The notes beneath the pieces are model-generated. The model made no database searches, was not told the origin of the DNA, and was given only the letters and a program-made list of their open reading frames with translations. Made by a program: the position numbers and the translations under genes. From Solirubrobacteraceae bacterium (GTDB lineage: Bacteria; Actinomycetota; Thermoleophilia; Solirubrobacterales; Solirubrobacteraceae): 64,000 bases of DNA. Positions 42,234 to 50,800 of the stretch are shown here, one piece after another. The stretch lies in the NCBI GenBank assembly GCA_016463765.1, contig JAEMQS010000013.1, positions 17,962 to 81,961 on the forward strand. The letters run 5' to 3'. How positions within the stretch are numbered: the first letter of the stretch is position 1; each line of letters starts with the position of its first letter.

Positions 42234-43529
42234 CTAGGGCGTCGGCGTCGGGACGGGTTCGGGCTCGGGCTCGACGGCCGGGGCCTCCGGCTCAGGCTCA
42301 CGCGCCGGCACGGGCTCGGCCGCCGGATCCGGCTCGGCGCCGCTCGTCGGGGGCACCGGCGCCAGCTCCTCGTCGGTCGGCTCGGGCGGCGTCACCGTGT
42401 CGGGCACCGACGGGTCGGTCCCGCGCAGGATCTCCAGGGCGTTGGGGATGCCATCGCCGTCGCTGTCGAGGTCCCCGTCGCTGAACAGCCCACCGGTGCT
42501 GAGGGTTCCCGGGTTCAGGCCCAGCGTCAGCTCCATCGCGTTCGGCAGGCCGTCGCCGTCGGTGTCGGTGTCGCCGTCGCTCACGCCGTTGCCACTCGAA
42601 TCGAAGAGGTAGGGCACGAGCTCGAGGCCGAGCTCGACGATGGTGGGCAGGCGGTCGCCGTCGTGGTCGTCCTGACCGTCGCCGATGCCATCGTCGTTGG
42701 AGTCCGCGCGCCACGCCTGAATGGCCAGGCGCTCCTCCAGCGCGTTCACCACGCCGTCACCGTCGCTGTCGTCGTCGCCGTCGTTGCGGCCGTCGCCGTT
42801 CGTGTCCCACGCGCTGGGATTCAGGCGGACCTTGAACTCGGTCAGCGCGCGCACGCCGTCCCGGTCCCTGTCCGTGACCGCGTCACCGGCGGCCAGTGGA
42901 TCGAGGCCGTGGGTGACCTCCCACCCATCCGGCAGCGCGTCGCCGTCTGAGTCCGCGGACCGCGGATCGGTCCGCAGGCGACGCTCCTCGGCGTCGTTCA
43001 GGCCATCCCCGTCGCTGTCGCGAGCGACCTCAGGGTCGACGACGACCGGAACCGCCTCGCCGGACGCGCCGGACGTGCCCTCGTCGGAGTCCGTGCGCTG
43101 GTCGTCGCGGGCCGCCGGCTCGTCGGCGGGCTCATCGGGCCCGGCGGAGACGGGCACGTCCACCGGATCCGCAGGCGCGGCGGGCGCGGCCGCAGGTGCA
43201 TCAGCCTGCGTGGGCAGCGCGGCGACCGGTTCCGCGCCCAGCGCGGCCGCCGAGGGCGCAGGCGCGACCACCGCGGGGCGGGGAAGGACGAGGGTCGGTG
43301 CGCCGTCCTCGTCTCCGCCGGCCCAGCCGTTGAAGCTCAGGACGTCGCGATCGAGGGCGCCGAGCGACCCGGAGATCATCGCCAGGGCGGTGACCAGGCC
43401 CACGGCGACGGGCAGGTGCCGGCGCACGAAAGGACGCCGCGCGCCCCCGAGGGTCATCCCCCGGTCCCGGCGTCGGTCATCCGTCCGCTGCGCCGGGGCG
43501 ATCCCCGTCTCGCGTCCATCCGTGCCCAC
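42234..43529 (-). CDS. Secreted/surface protein with thrombospondin type-3 (calcium-binding) repeats
   Basis: 431 residues from GTG 43529; ATG 43457 is an alternative that puts the signal anchor (RRHLPVAVGLVTALAMIS) closer to the start. After an Ala/Pro/Asp-rich segment come about seven calcium-binding repeats (about residues 165-385) of the type DSDGDGLNDAEE, DSDGDALPDGWE, DTNGDGRNDGDD, DTDGDGLPNAME, DSDGDGIPNALE. The tail is Pro/Glu-rich (EPEPEPVPTPTP), typical of wall-spanning regions. Probably an adhesion or cell-surface spacer that rigidifies on binding calcium. Confidence 0.82.
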   Translation of the reverse strand: MGTDGRETGIAPAQRTDDRRRDRGMTLGGARRPFVRRHLPVAVGLVTALAMISGSLGALDRDVLSFNGWAGGDEDGAPTLVLPRPAVVAPAPSAAALGAEPVAALPTQADAPAAAPAAPADPVDVPVSAGPDEPADEPAARDDQRTDSDEGTSGASGEAVPVVVDPEVARDSDGDGLNDAEERRLRTDPRSADSDGDALPDGWEVTHGLDPLAAGDAVTDRDRDGVRALTEFKVRLNPSAWDTNGDGRNDGDDDSDGDGVVNALEERLAIQAWRADSNDDGIGDGQDDHDGDRLPTIVELGLELVPYLFDSSGNGVSDGDTDTDGDGLPNAMELTLGLNPGTLSTGGLFSDGDLDSDGDGIPNALEILRGTDPSVPDTVTPPEPTDEELAPVPPTSGAEPDPAAEPVPAREPEPEAPAVEPEPEPVPTPTP

Positions 43530-43572
43530 GCGAGGAACATCGGCCGGAAACGCCCGGGAGACAAGGGGAAGT

Positions 43573-43593
43573 GCGCCACCTCACACATGGCGC
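43573..43593. promoter_or_regulatory. Dyad GCGCCA-N9-TGGCGC upstream of the calcium-repeat gene
   Basis: Six-base perfect arms 44 bases upstream of the GTG at 43529. A half-site TTGGCGC recurs at 43644-43650. Could be an operator, perhaps for the neighbouring PucR-type protein; no direct evidence. Confidence 0.35.
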
Positions 43594-43620
43594 TTTTCCG
43601 GTGCGACCGCCGACATGAGC

Positions 43621-43638
43621 CCTGAACGCCCATTCAGG
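43621..43638 (-). terminator. Weak hairpin after the PucR gene
   Basis: CCTGAA-CGCCCA-TTCAGG, a 6-bp stem about 40 bases after the PucR stop. No T-tract, so low confidence. Confidence 0.3.
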
Positions 43639-43674
43639 CCAACTTGGCGCATTCGCGCTCGTCTTGACGCGGTG

Positions 43675-44952
43675 TCAGGTGCGGTTGCGGCCCGAGCGGA
43701 CCCGCCCGCCCGTGGTCCCGGATTCCGTCGCCGGACCTCCGGGCGCGGCCACACCGAGGACGCGCATGGCCTTCAGGCCGAGCGAGAGCTTCTCCCGCCC
43801 GTCCGTTGACCCGACATCGAGGCCGGACAGCTCGCGGACCCGCTCGAGGCGGTACCGGATGGTGTGCCGGTGCGTGAAGAGCTTCTGCGCGGTCCCGGCG
43901 ACGTTCCCGTCGTTGTCGAGGAACGCGGCGACCGTCTGCACGAGGTCGGTCTCGTACTGCTCGTCGTAGGCGACGAGCGGCTCGACGGTCTCGCTGTAGA
44001 AGCGCTGGAGCTCGGCCGGGTCCTCGCTCATCGCCGACAGCAGGAGCCGGTACGCGCCGGTCTCCTCGAAGGCGAGCGTCGGGTGGTCCTCGTCACCCTC
44101 GGCGACGTTCGCCGCCAGCAGCGCCTCGTTCCCGGCGCGGTGCAGCTCGGTCACGTCGCGTGCGAGCCGGCTGCGGCCGACGGTGTAGCCGTTGCCGGGC
44201 AGGCCGGCCTGGAGTTCGCGGAGCACCGCGTCGCCCGTCCGTGCCGCGACATCCTCGTCTCCGCCGGGCACGAGCACGAGGATCTCCGCCGCGGGCGTCT
44301 CACGATCGGCGTGGGCGGCGACCGACCCCGGTGCGACGGCGCGCGCGCCCCGCTCGACGGCGGCGAGCACCCGCGGGCGCCAGCCGTCCTCGGTGGGCGC
44401 CATGCAGCGTGCGCGGGCCACGAGGATCGACGCGCCCTCGCCCAGCTCGATGCCCAGGCTCTCGGCCTGGGCGAGCAGCTCGTCGCGATCGGTCAGCGTG
44501 CCGCCGAGCACGCCGTGCAGGAAGGTCGTGGCGGCCTCCTGGGACGCCCGCTCGGGGGCCCGGAGACGCTCGACCTCCGACGCGACGAGGGTCGTGACGA
44601 GCCGCAGCAGGGCCGTCGCCGGTTCGCGGGGACCGCGGAGCCGCAGCTCGCCGACGATGTCGTCGGCGACGCGCAGTTCCATCGTCCGGACCCCGCGCGC
44701 GCGTTCGATGAGCGCACGCTCGTCGGCCGAGGAGCGCGCGGCCACCGCGAGGATCGCGCCGGCCCGGTCCAGGACCACCAGGCTCATCTGCAGCGCCTTG
44801 GCGGCGGCGCGGACGACCTCGGGCAGACCGGCACCCGACTCGACCGCGTCGGTGATCGCGCCGAGGGCCTGCAGGTCGCCTGCGGGCGCGGTCTCGGGCC
44901 GTTCGGGCTCCGGCGTGGCGGGAGCGCCGATCTCCTGCGCGGGAACGGACAT
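43675..44952 (-). CDS. PucR/CdaR-family transcriptional regulator
   Basis: 425 residues. The C-terminal helix-turn-helix of the PucR family is clear: FLDNDGNVAGTAQKLFTHRH then TIRYRLERVRELSGLDV (about residues 345-385). A GGDEF-like region (about 170-285) and an N-terminal sensor-like segment (ALQMSLVVLDRAGAILAVAA) precede it, the usual CdaR plan. Regulators of this type often control catabolic or sporulation genes nearby; here the nearest targets would be the calcium-repeat surface gene. TACACT lies nine bases before the ATG. Confidence 0.87.
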   Translation of the reverse strand: MSVPAQEIGAPATPEPERPETAPAGDLQALGAITDAVESGAGLPEVVRAAAKALQMSLVVLDRAGAILAVAARSSADERALIERARGVRTMELRVADDIVGELRLRGPREPATALLRLVTTLVASEVERLRAPERASQEAATTFLHGVLGGTLTDRDELLAQAESLGIELGEGASILVARARCMAPTEDGWRPRVLAAVERGARAVAPGSVAAHADRETPAAEILVLVPGGDEDVAARTGDAVLRELQAGLPGNGYTVGRSRLARDVTELHRAGNEALLAANVAEGDEDHPTLAFEETGAYRLLLSAMSEDPAELQRFYSETVEPLVAYDEQYETDLVQTVAAFLDNDGNVAGTAQKLFTHRHTIRYRLERVRELSGLDVGSTDGREKLSLGLKAMRVLGVAAPGGPATESGTTGGRVRSGRNRT

Positions 44953-44961
44953 GAAGGAGAA

Positions 44962-44967
44962 AGTGTA
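44962..44967 (-). promoter_or_regulatory. -10 box TACACT of the PucR gene
   Basis: TACACT ends nine bases before the ATG at 44952; no Shine-Dalgarno is present on that strand. Confidence 0.4.
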
Positions 44968-45004
44968 GGGCGGAACCGAGGAAACCGGCGGGTCCGGCCG
45001 GGTA

Positions 45005-45229
45005 TTACGCCGCTATCCGGTCCCAGTAGTAGGCGATCGCGACCCCACCCAGCGCACCCACGACGACCAGGGTCGCCAGGACGTAGAGCGTGAGAAACGA
45101 CGCCGCGACGCGCTCCCAGATCCGGCTGTAGGACTGCCACGCGGGCACCACGAGCAGGCCGATCCACGCGCTGATCGCGATCGCGGCGCACGTGCCGGCC
45201 ACGAGGTAGATGATCGTCTGGTTGCTCAT
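45005..45229 (-). CDS. Small two-helix membrane protein, last gene of the metG operon
   Basis: 74 residues with two transmembrane helices (IIYLVAGTCAAIAISAWIGL and TLYVLATLVVVGALGGVAIA) and little else. No family recognised. Its ATG overlaps the stop of the DedA/PAP2 gene (ATGA), so it is translated with it and may be a subunit. The open frame further upstream is a shadow of that gene. Confidence 0.75.
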   Translation of the reverse strand: MSNQTIIYLVAGTCAAIAISAWIGLLVVPAWQSYSRIWERVAASFLTLYVLATLVVVGALGGVAIAYYWDRIAA

Positions 45230-46791
45230 TGCGGGACCCGGCGATTGTCGCGGATGTGGCTGACGACCAGCGCGATCGCGGCACAGCCGGCGAAGATCAG
45301 CGCGGCCTGCGCCCACCCCGCCGCGACGTCCGACAGGTAGTGCGCGCCGAGGTAGACCCGGGTCGCCCCGACGATAGCGGCGAACACGATCGCGCCGACG
45401 ATCACCGCGACCTTCCCCGCGAACGACGGGACGGCGCGAGCGAGCGCCACCGCCAGGGCGATCCACACGATCGCGTGCGCCGCATGCGCCGACGGGAAGG
45501 ACCACCCTGCGGCATCGATCAGCGCGCCCGGCGGGCGAGGACGCTCGACGAGCTCCTTCGTGAGGTGGACCGCCGCCTGGCTGAGGACGAGGCCGAAGAC
45601 CAGGACGAACGCGTCGGCGAGCCGGCGGCGGGCGACCAGCACCGCGACGGCCACGAGTGTCGCGACCGCGACCACGCCGAACGTGCCGAAGAACGTGAGG
45701 ATCTCCGCGGCGTCGAGCCCCATCGACGTGCGCAGGTCCAGGGCGAGGTCGATGGCCGCCTGGTCGCCGAACGCCAGGGTCCGCTGGCTCACGACCACGA
45801 GCAGCTCGATGAAGATGAACGCCCCGACCGCGGCGATCGCCATGACCGTCGTGAACTCCAGTCCCAGCCCACCGGGGGTGACCCGCTGGACGGCGAACCA
45901 CACCGGTCCCCGCAGGCGGGTGCCGATGGGCACGAGCACCCGCCGGCTGACCCAGCGGATGGCCGGCGCGAACGGCCGGACCACGGGGCGCTCGAGCATG
46001 CGGTTCGCCCACGCGCGCGCTTCGCGACGCCCCTCCTCGTCGCGCAGCTGGCGCACGAGCAGGATCGTCCCCACGACGATGACGATGACGGTGCCGAGCG
46101 CGAAGGCGCCGCGGCTGGCGTACTCCGCGACGCGGTCGAAGCTCTGCCAGAAGATGTAGCCGAGCGTCGTGAACGTCGCCGCCCAGAGGCCGGCTCCCAG
46201 GATGTCGTACGGGATGAAGCGCTTGTAGGACATGCGCGACGCCCCGAGCACGAACGGCGCGACCGCCCGGACGACGCCCACGAACCGTCCGAGGAGGATC
46301 GTCGTGCCGCCGCGCTTCTCGAGGAACTTCTCGACCTGGATGAGGCGCTCCTCGGTGATCTGCACGCGCGGCCCGTGCTTGAGCAGGAAGTCGCGCCCGA
46401 GCCGGCGGCCGAGGAAGAACGACGTCGTGTCGCCCGCCACCGCGGCGGCCCACACGATGAGGATGAGCGGGCCGAGGCGGATCTCACCCTGCCCGGCGAT
46501 GACCCCGCCGACGATCATCGCGGTCTCCCCCGGGGCGATCAGCCCGACGAAGGCGCCCGTCTCGAGGAACGCGAGCAGCCCGACGAACGCGTAGGTGTAC
46601 GGACCCAGGGCCTGGCCCAGGTCGGCGATCAGCGTCTTGACGTTCGGCAGCTCGATGAGCCCGGCGCCGTACACCGCCATGCCCAGGATCGCGATGCCCA
46701 GGAGCACCAGCTCGCCGCGTCCGCGCTTCTTGCGCGTCGCGAAGGCGAAGAGCGCGGCGACGACCGCGCCGAACAGCCACAGCGGCTTCAC
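45226..46791 (-). CDS. DedA-PAP2 fusion membrane protein
   Basis: 521 residues. Residues about 60-220 form a DedA (SNARE-associated/VTT) domain: ETGAFVGLIAPGETAMIVGG, GDTTSFFLGRRLGRDFL, FVGVVRAVAPFVLGASRMSY with the conserved arginine. Residues about 310-510 form a PAP2 phosphatase: KELVERPRP, SFPSAHAAH and TRVYLGAHYLSDV keep all three phosphatase motifs. DedA proteins flip undecaprenyl phosphate and PAP2 enzymes dephosphorylate undecaprenyl pyrophosphate, so the fusion could recycle the lipid carrier in one protein. It overlaps ispE by 4 bp. Confidence 0.92.
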   Translation of the reverse strand: MKPLWLFGAVVAALFAFATRKKRGRGELVLLGIAILGMAVYGAGLIELPNVKTLIADLGQALGPYTYAFVGLLAFLETGAFVGLIAPGETAMIVGGVIAGQGEIRLGPLILIVWAAAVAGDTTSFFLGRRLGRDFLLKHGPRVQITEERLIQVEKFLEKRGGTTILLGRFVGVVRAVAPFVLGASRMSYKRFIPYDILGAGLWAATFTTLGYIFWQSFDRVAEYASRGAFALGTVIVIVVGTILLVRQLRDEEGRREARAWANRMLERPVVRPFAPAIRWVSRRVLVPIGTRLRGPVWFAVQRVTPGGLGLEFTTVMAIAAVGAFIFIELLVVVSQRTLAFGDQAAIDLALDLRTSMGLDAAEILTFFGTFGVVAVATLVAVAVLVARRRLADAFVLVFGLVLSQAAVHLTKELVERPRPPGALIDAAGWSFPSAHAAHAIVWIALAVALARAVPSFAGKVAVIVGAIVFAAIVGATRVYLGAHYLSDVAAGWAQAALIFAGCAAIALVVSHIRDNRRVPQ

Positions 46792-47699
46792 GGCCGCGCC
46801 CCCTCGCCGGGCACCGGCCAGCGTCCTGCCGGGTCACGGCCGAGCAGCCGGGCACCCGAGATCCCGGCGGGGAAGTCCGCGAGCTCGTCGAGCACCGGCG
46901 CCCAGTCGACGTCCGCGGGGAACAGGCCGACCACCGTCGGGCCGGAGCCCGAGACCATGGCATGGACGGCGCCCGCGTCGCGCAGCGCCTCGAGGGCGAC
47001 GGCGATCGGCGGGCACAGCGCCAGCGCGGCGTCCTGGAGATCGTTCGCCACCAGCCCGGCCGCGATCACCCCGTCGCCCGCCTCCGCGGCTGAGACCCGC
47101 GCGCGCAGGTCGTCGAGTTCGTCCGCCGGCCGCGCCCCGCCGCGCCGGTCCAGCTCGGCATAGACCGCCCCCGCGCTGAGCTGCGCGTCGAGCGGGAGCA
47201 CGACGACGGCGTGCGGCTCGTCCGCGGCACTCGGCGTCAGGCGCTCCCCGGCGCCCTCGGCCAGCACCCGCCCACCGCGCACCTGGCTCGGCACGTCGGC
47301 CCCGAGCGGCTCGGCGATGCGCTCGAGCAGCGCCACGTCGTCGACCCCCGCAGCCGCCGCGGCGAGCCGCAGCGCAGCCGCGGCATCGGCCGATCCACCC
47401 GCCATGCCGCCCGCGACCGGAATCCGCTTCTCGATCGTGACCCGGACCGGCGGGGCGTCCCACCCCGTCTCCGCGCGGAAGGCGGCCAGCGCATCCGCCG
47501 CGAGGTTCGGGCCCTCGACCCCGGGGCACAGGACGTCGTCACCTGTCGACCCGGGTGGGGCCGCGGTGAGCGTGAGGTGGTCGTGCAGGCTGACGCTGTC
47601 CATGACGGTGACGAGCTCGTGGCGCCCGTCTTCCCGTGTTGGGCCGACATACAGGCAGAGGTTCACCTTCGCCGGCGCGGTGCACGCCCAACTCGTCAC
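46788..47699 (-). CDS. ispE: 4-diphosphocytidyl-2-C-methyl-D-erythritol kinase
   Basis: 303 residues from GTG 47699. GHMP kinase of the MEP isoprenoid pathway: TAPAKVNLCLYVGPTREDG at the N terminus, ATP loop IPVAGGMAGGSADAAAALR, and VSGSGPTVVGLF in the C-terminal domain. GTG 47699 overlaps the ksgA stop (GTGA); the longer frame would start inside ksgA. Its product feeds undecaprenyl phosphate synthesis, which fits the DedA/PAP2 gene immediately downstream. Confidence 0.93.
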   Translation of the reverse strand: MTSWACTAPAKVNLCLYVGPTREDGRHELVTVMDSVSLHDHLTLTAAPPGSTGDDVLCPGVEGPNLAADALAAFRAETGWDAPPVRVTIEKRIPVAGGMAGGSADAAAALRLAAAAAGVDDVALLERIAEPLGADVPSQVRGGRVLAEGAGERLTPSAADEPHAVVVLPLDAQLSAGAVYAELDRRGGARPADELDDLRARVSAAEAGDGVIAAGLVANDLQDAALALCPPIAVALEALRDAGAVHAMVSGSGPTVVGLFPADVDWAPVLDELADFPAGISGARLLGRDPAGRWPVPGEGARP

Positions 47700-48526
47700 C
47701 GCAGGGCCTCCCACAGCGCCGTGAACTGCTCCGGCGTGAGACGCTCCGCGCGGGCGTCGGGCGGCAGACCGAGTCCCTCCAGCGCCGCCCGCACCGGCTC
47801 GCGCACGTCGCCCTCGAACCGGCCGGAGAGCGACAGCGACTTGGCCAGCGCCTTGCGCCGGTGCGCGAAGGCCGCCGAGACGAGCGCTCGGAGCTTCGGG
47901 TCCGCCGGCGGGCCGGTGCGGCGCAGGCCGACCAGCACGGAGTCGACGTTCGGCACGGGCGCGAAGACGGTCCGTGCGACACCGCGCAGGACCTGCACCT
48001 CACAGGACAGCTGCGCGAGCACGGACGGCGCCCCGTACGCGCGGCTCCCGGCCTTGGCCGCGAACCGCTCGCCGACCTCCTTCTGCACCATCGCGACCCA
48101 GCGGTCGACCTCCGGGAGCTCCTCGATGGTCCGCAGGATCGCGGTCGCCGCGATGCCGTACGGCAGGTTGGCGACGACCGCGGTGGGCGCCGGGTCGAGG
48201 GCGGGGAGGTCGAGGTGCAGCGCGTCGGCGACGTGCAGCGTGACGTTCGCGAACGGCGCGAGCGCCTCGCGCAGCGGCTCCTCCAGCGTGCGATCGATCT
48301 CCACGACGTGCAGATGCCCGACGCGCGGGGCCAGGTACTCGCTCAGCACCCCGAGCCCGCCGCCGATCTCCAACACGACGTCGTCGTCGCGCAGGTCGGC
48401 GGACCGCTCGATGACCCCGAGGATGTTCGAGTCCACGAGGAAGTTCTGGCCCAGGTCGCGCTTGGGCCGGATGCCGAACTCGCGCATGCGGCGCAGGCTC
48501 GGCTGGGTGGGGAGCTGCTCGGTCAC
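47696..48526 (-). CDS. ksgA: 16S rRNA dimethyltransferase (A1518/A1519)
   Basis: 276 residues. Dimethylates the two adjacent adenines in helix 45. RDLGQNFLVDSNIL at the N terminus, SAM motif VLEIGGGLGVLSEYLA, and the catalytic NLPYGIA (NLPY motif) are present; VQKEVGERFAAKAGSRAYG and AFAHRRKALAKSL complete the family. GTG 48526 overlaps the tatD stop by 4 bp. The order tatD-ksgA-ispE is the conserved actinobacterial arrangement. Confidence 0.96.
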   Translation of the reverse strand: MTEQLPTQPSLRRMREFGIRPKRDLGQNFLVDSNILGVIERSADLRDDDVVLEIGGGLGVLSEYLAPRVGHLHVVEIDRTLEEPLREALAPFANVTLHVADALHLDLPALDPAPTAVVANLPYGIAATAILRTIEELPEVDRWVAMVQKEVGERFAAKAGSRAYGAPSVLAQLSCEVQVLRGVARTVFAPVPNVDSVLVGLRRTGPPADPKLRALVSAAFAHRRKALAKSLSLSGRFEGDVREPVRAALEGLGLPPDARAERLTPEQFTALWEALR

Positions 48527-49272
48527 CACCCGAAGACGGTTGCGGCGTTGCGCTCGACGGCGGCTTCGAGCTCGGCGTACGTCTCGTCGCGCCGCTCGGC
48601 GAGGAACTGCGCCGTGTGCACGACGTACGCGGGCTGGTTGCGCTCCTTGCGCACGGCCTGCGCGGTGAGGTACGGCGCGTCGGTCTCGACGAGGATCCTG
48701 TCGGCGGGCACGCGCGCCGCCGCCGCCGCCAGCTCGGCGTTCGCCTTGTAGGTCACGTTGCCGGCGAAGCTGATCCACCAGCCCTGGTCCAGGCACTCGT
48801 CGAGCCGGTCAGGCATCGAGAAGCAGTGCATGATCACGGTGACGCCGTCGGCACGCGCGCGCAGCGTGGCGATCGTGTCGTCGTCGGCGGCACGGGTGTG
48901 GATGACGAGCGGCTTGTCCACCTCACGCGCCAGCTCGATCTGCGCGAGGAAGGCGCGCTCCTGGTCGGCGCGCGGTGTGGTGTCCCGGAAGAAGTCCAGC
49001 CCGGTCTCGCCGATCGCGCGGCACTTCGGATGCGCGGCGAGGTCACGCAGCTGGGTCAGCGCGGCGTCGTCGAACCCGGACGCCATGTTCGGGTGGCGCC
49101 CCAGCGCCGCGTAGACCTCGTCGAACGCGTCGGCGGCGGCGAGCGCCTGCGGCCATGTCTCCTCGTCCATGCCGACCGTGAGGATCCGCCGCACGCCAGC
49201 CTCACGAGCGGCGGTGACCAGCTCCGCGTCGTCGGGCGCGCAGCTCGACAGGTGCGTGTGCGAATCGATCAT
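48523..49272 (-). CDS. tatD: TatD-family metal-dependent deoxyribonuclease
   Basis: 249 residues of amidohydrolase-fold TatD. Metal ligands: MIDSHTHL, Glu in AIGETGLDFFRD, His in LVIHTRAADDDT and VIMHCFSMPD, Asp in VETDAPYLT. Acts as a 3'-5' exonuclease in DNA repair or turnover. Overlaps metG upstream (ATGA) and ksgA downstream (GTGA), 4 bp each. Confidence 0.94.
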   Translation of the reverse strand: MIDSHTHLSSCAPDDAELVTAAREAGVRRILTVGMDEETWPQALAAADAFDEVYAALGRHPNMASGFDDAALTQLRDLAAHPKCRAIGETGLDFFRDTTPRADQERAFLAQIELAREVDKPLVIHTRAADDDTIATLRARADGVTVIMHCFSMPDRLDECLDQGWWISFAGNVTYKANAELAAAAARVPADRILVETDAPYLTAQAVRKERNQPAYVVHTAQFLAERRDETYAELEAAVERNAATVFGW

Positions 49273-50783
49273 TCAGGCTTGGGGAACAGCGGCGCGATCT
49301 TCTCGACGTGCGTGACCGCGCCCGCCCGCATCGCCGCGCCCTCGAGCGAGAGGTCGTCGACGCCGAGCGCGGCGAAGAGCTTGTCGACGGACGCCGGTAG
49401 CCACGGGTGCAGCAAGAGGCCGATCAGGCGCAGCCCGTCGGTCAGCGTGGCCAGCACGATGTCGAGCTGGCCGGCCTGCGCGTCGTCCTTGGCCAGCGCC
49501 CACGGCGCCTGCTCCTCGACGTAGCGGTTCAGCCGCCGCACCGCCTGCCACGCCGTGTCGAGCGCCACGGTGAGCTCGCTGGCGTCGATCTGCTCGCACA
49601 CCTGGGCGACGAGCGGATCGAGCTCCGCCGCGATCGCCGGGTCGGGCGCGACCTGCGGGACGGCCCCGTCGCGGTAGCGCACGACCATGGCCGTGGTGCG
49701 GCTTGCGAGGTTCCCGAACTCGTTGGCAAGCTCGCTCTCGTACCGCGCCGCGAACCCCGCCGTGGAGACCGCGCCGTCCTGCCCGAAGCGCACCTCGCGC
49801 AGGCAGTAGAAGCGCAGCGCGTCCGCGCCGAAGTCCTCGATGATCTGGAAGGGGTCGAGCACGTTGCCCAGCGACTTGCTCATCTTGTGCTCGCTGCCGT
49901 CGGCGTCGCGCATGAGCAGGAAGCCGTGGACGACGACGTGCTCGGGCAGCTCCAGGCCGGCCGCCATCAGCAGTGCCGGCCAGTAGATGGTGTGGAACTT
50001 CAGGATGTCCTTGCCGATGAGCTGGACCTGCGCGGGCCAGAACTCCTCGGTGAGGTCCTCGCCGGGGCGCGCGTACGACAGCGCGGTGACGTAGTTCAGG
50101 AGCGCGTCGAACCACACGTAGAAGACGTGCTCGGGGTCCCACGGCACCTCGACGCCCCACGTCAGCTGGTTGCGTGACAGCGAGACGTCCTGCAGACCCT
50201 GGGCGAGGAACTGGCGCGCCTCGTTGAAGCGGTGCTTGGGCCGCACGAAGTCCGGATTGCTGTCGAAGAGGTCCTCGAGCTGCTGCTGGAAGTCCGACAG
50301 CTTGAAGAACCAGTTCTGCTCCGACTCCCGGATGAGGTCGATCTTGTGGATCGGGCACGTGTTCCCCGGGCCGATCTCCGCGTCGGTCTTGAAGTCGGCG
50401 CACCGCGGGCAGTACCAGCCCTCGTACAGCCCGAGGTGCACGTGCCCGCGCTCCTTGACGGTCGTCAGGATCTCCTGCACGCGCAGCTTGTGCTCGGAGT
50501 CCGACGTGCGCACGAAGAAGTCGTTGGAGACGTTGAGCTTCGGCATGAGGTCGCGGAAGCGCGGCGCGTTCTCGTCGACCAGGGCCTGCGGCGTCATCCC
50601 GCGCGCCTCGGCCGCGAGGGCCACCGGCTCGCCGTGCTCGTCCGTCCCGGTGAGGAAGAACACGTCCTCGCCGCGCTGGCGCATGTGGCGGGCCAGGACG
50701 TCCGCCGCGATGGCGGTGTACGCGTGGCCGAGGTGCGGCGCGGCGTTGACGTAGTAGATCGGGGTGGTGACGTAGAAGCTCAT
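49269..50783 (-). CDS. metG: Methionyl-tRNA synthetase
   Basis: 504 residues. Class I synthetase with HIGH-type PHLGHAYT at residues about 17-24 and KMSKSLGNVLDPF near 290. One CxxC...C zinc knuckle (YCPRCADFKTD, NTCPIH) gives the single-zinc form. It lacks the C-terminal EMAP/tRNA-binding domain of longer MetRS proteins; a separate CsaA of that fold is encoded at 83-421. I used ATG 50783, since upstream sequence is arginine-rich shadow. It heads the overlapping operon. Confidence 0.97.
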   Translation of the reverse strand: MSFYVTTPIYYVNAAPHLGHAYTAIAADVLARHMRQRGEDVFFLTGTDEHGEPVALAAEARGMTPQALVDENAPRFRDLMPKLNVSNDFFVRTSDSEHKLRVQEILTTVKERGHVHLGLYEGWYCPRCADFKTDAEIGPGNTCPIHKIDLIRESEQNWFFKLSDFQQQLEDLFDSNPDFVRPKHRFNEARQFLAQGLQDVSLSRNQLTWGVEVPWDPEHVFYVWFDALLNYVTALSYARPGEDLTEEFWPAQVQLIGKDILKFHTIYWPALLMAAGLELPEHVVVHGFLLMRDADGSEHKMSKSLGNVLDPFQIIEDFGADALRFYCLREVRFGQDGAVSTAGFAARYESELANEFGNLASRTTAMVVRYRDGAVPQVAPDPAIAAELDPLVAQVCEQIDASELTVALDTAWQAVRRLNRYVEEQAPWALAKDDAQAGQLDIVLATLTDGLRLIGLLLHPWLPASVDKLFAALGVDDLSLEGAAMRAGAVTHVEKIAPLFPKPE

Positions 50784-50800
50784 GGGGCGCGCGAGGCAGG

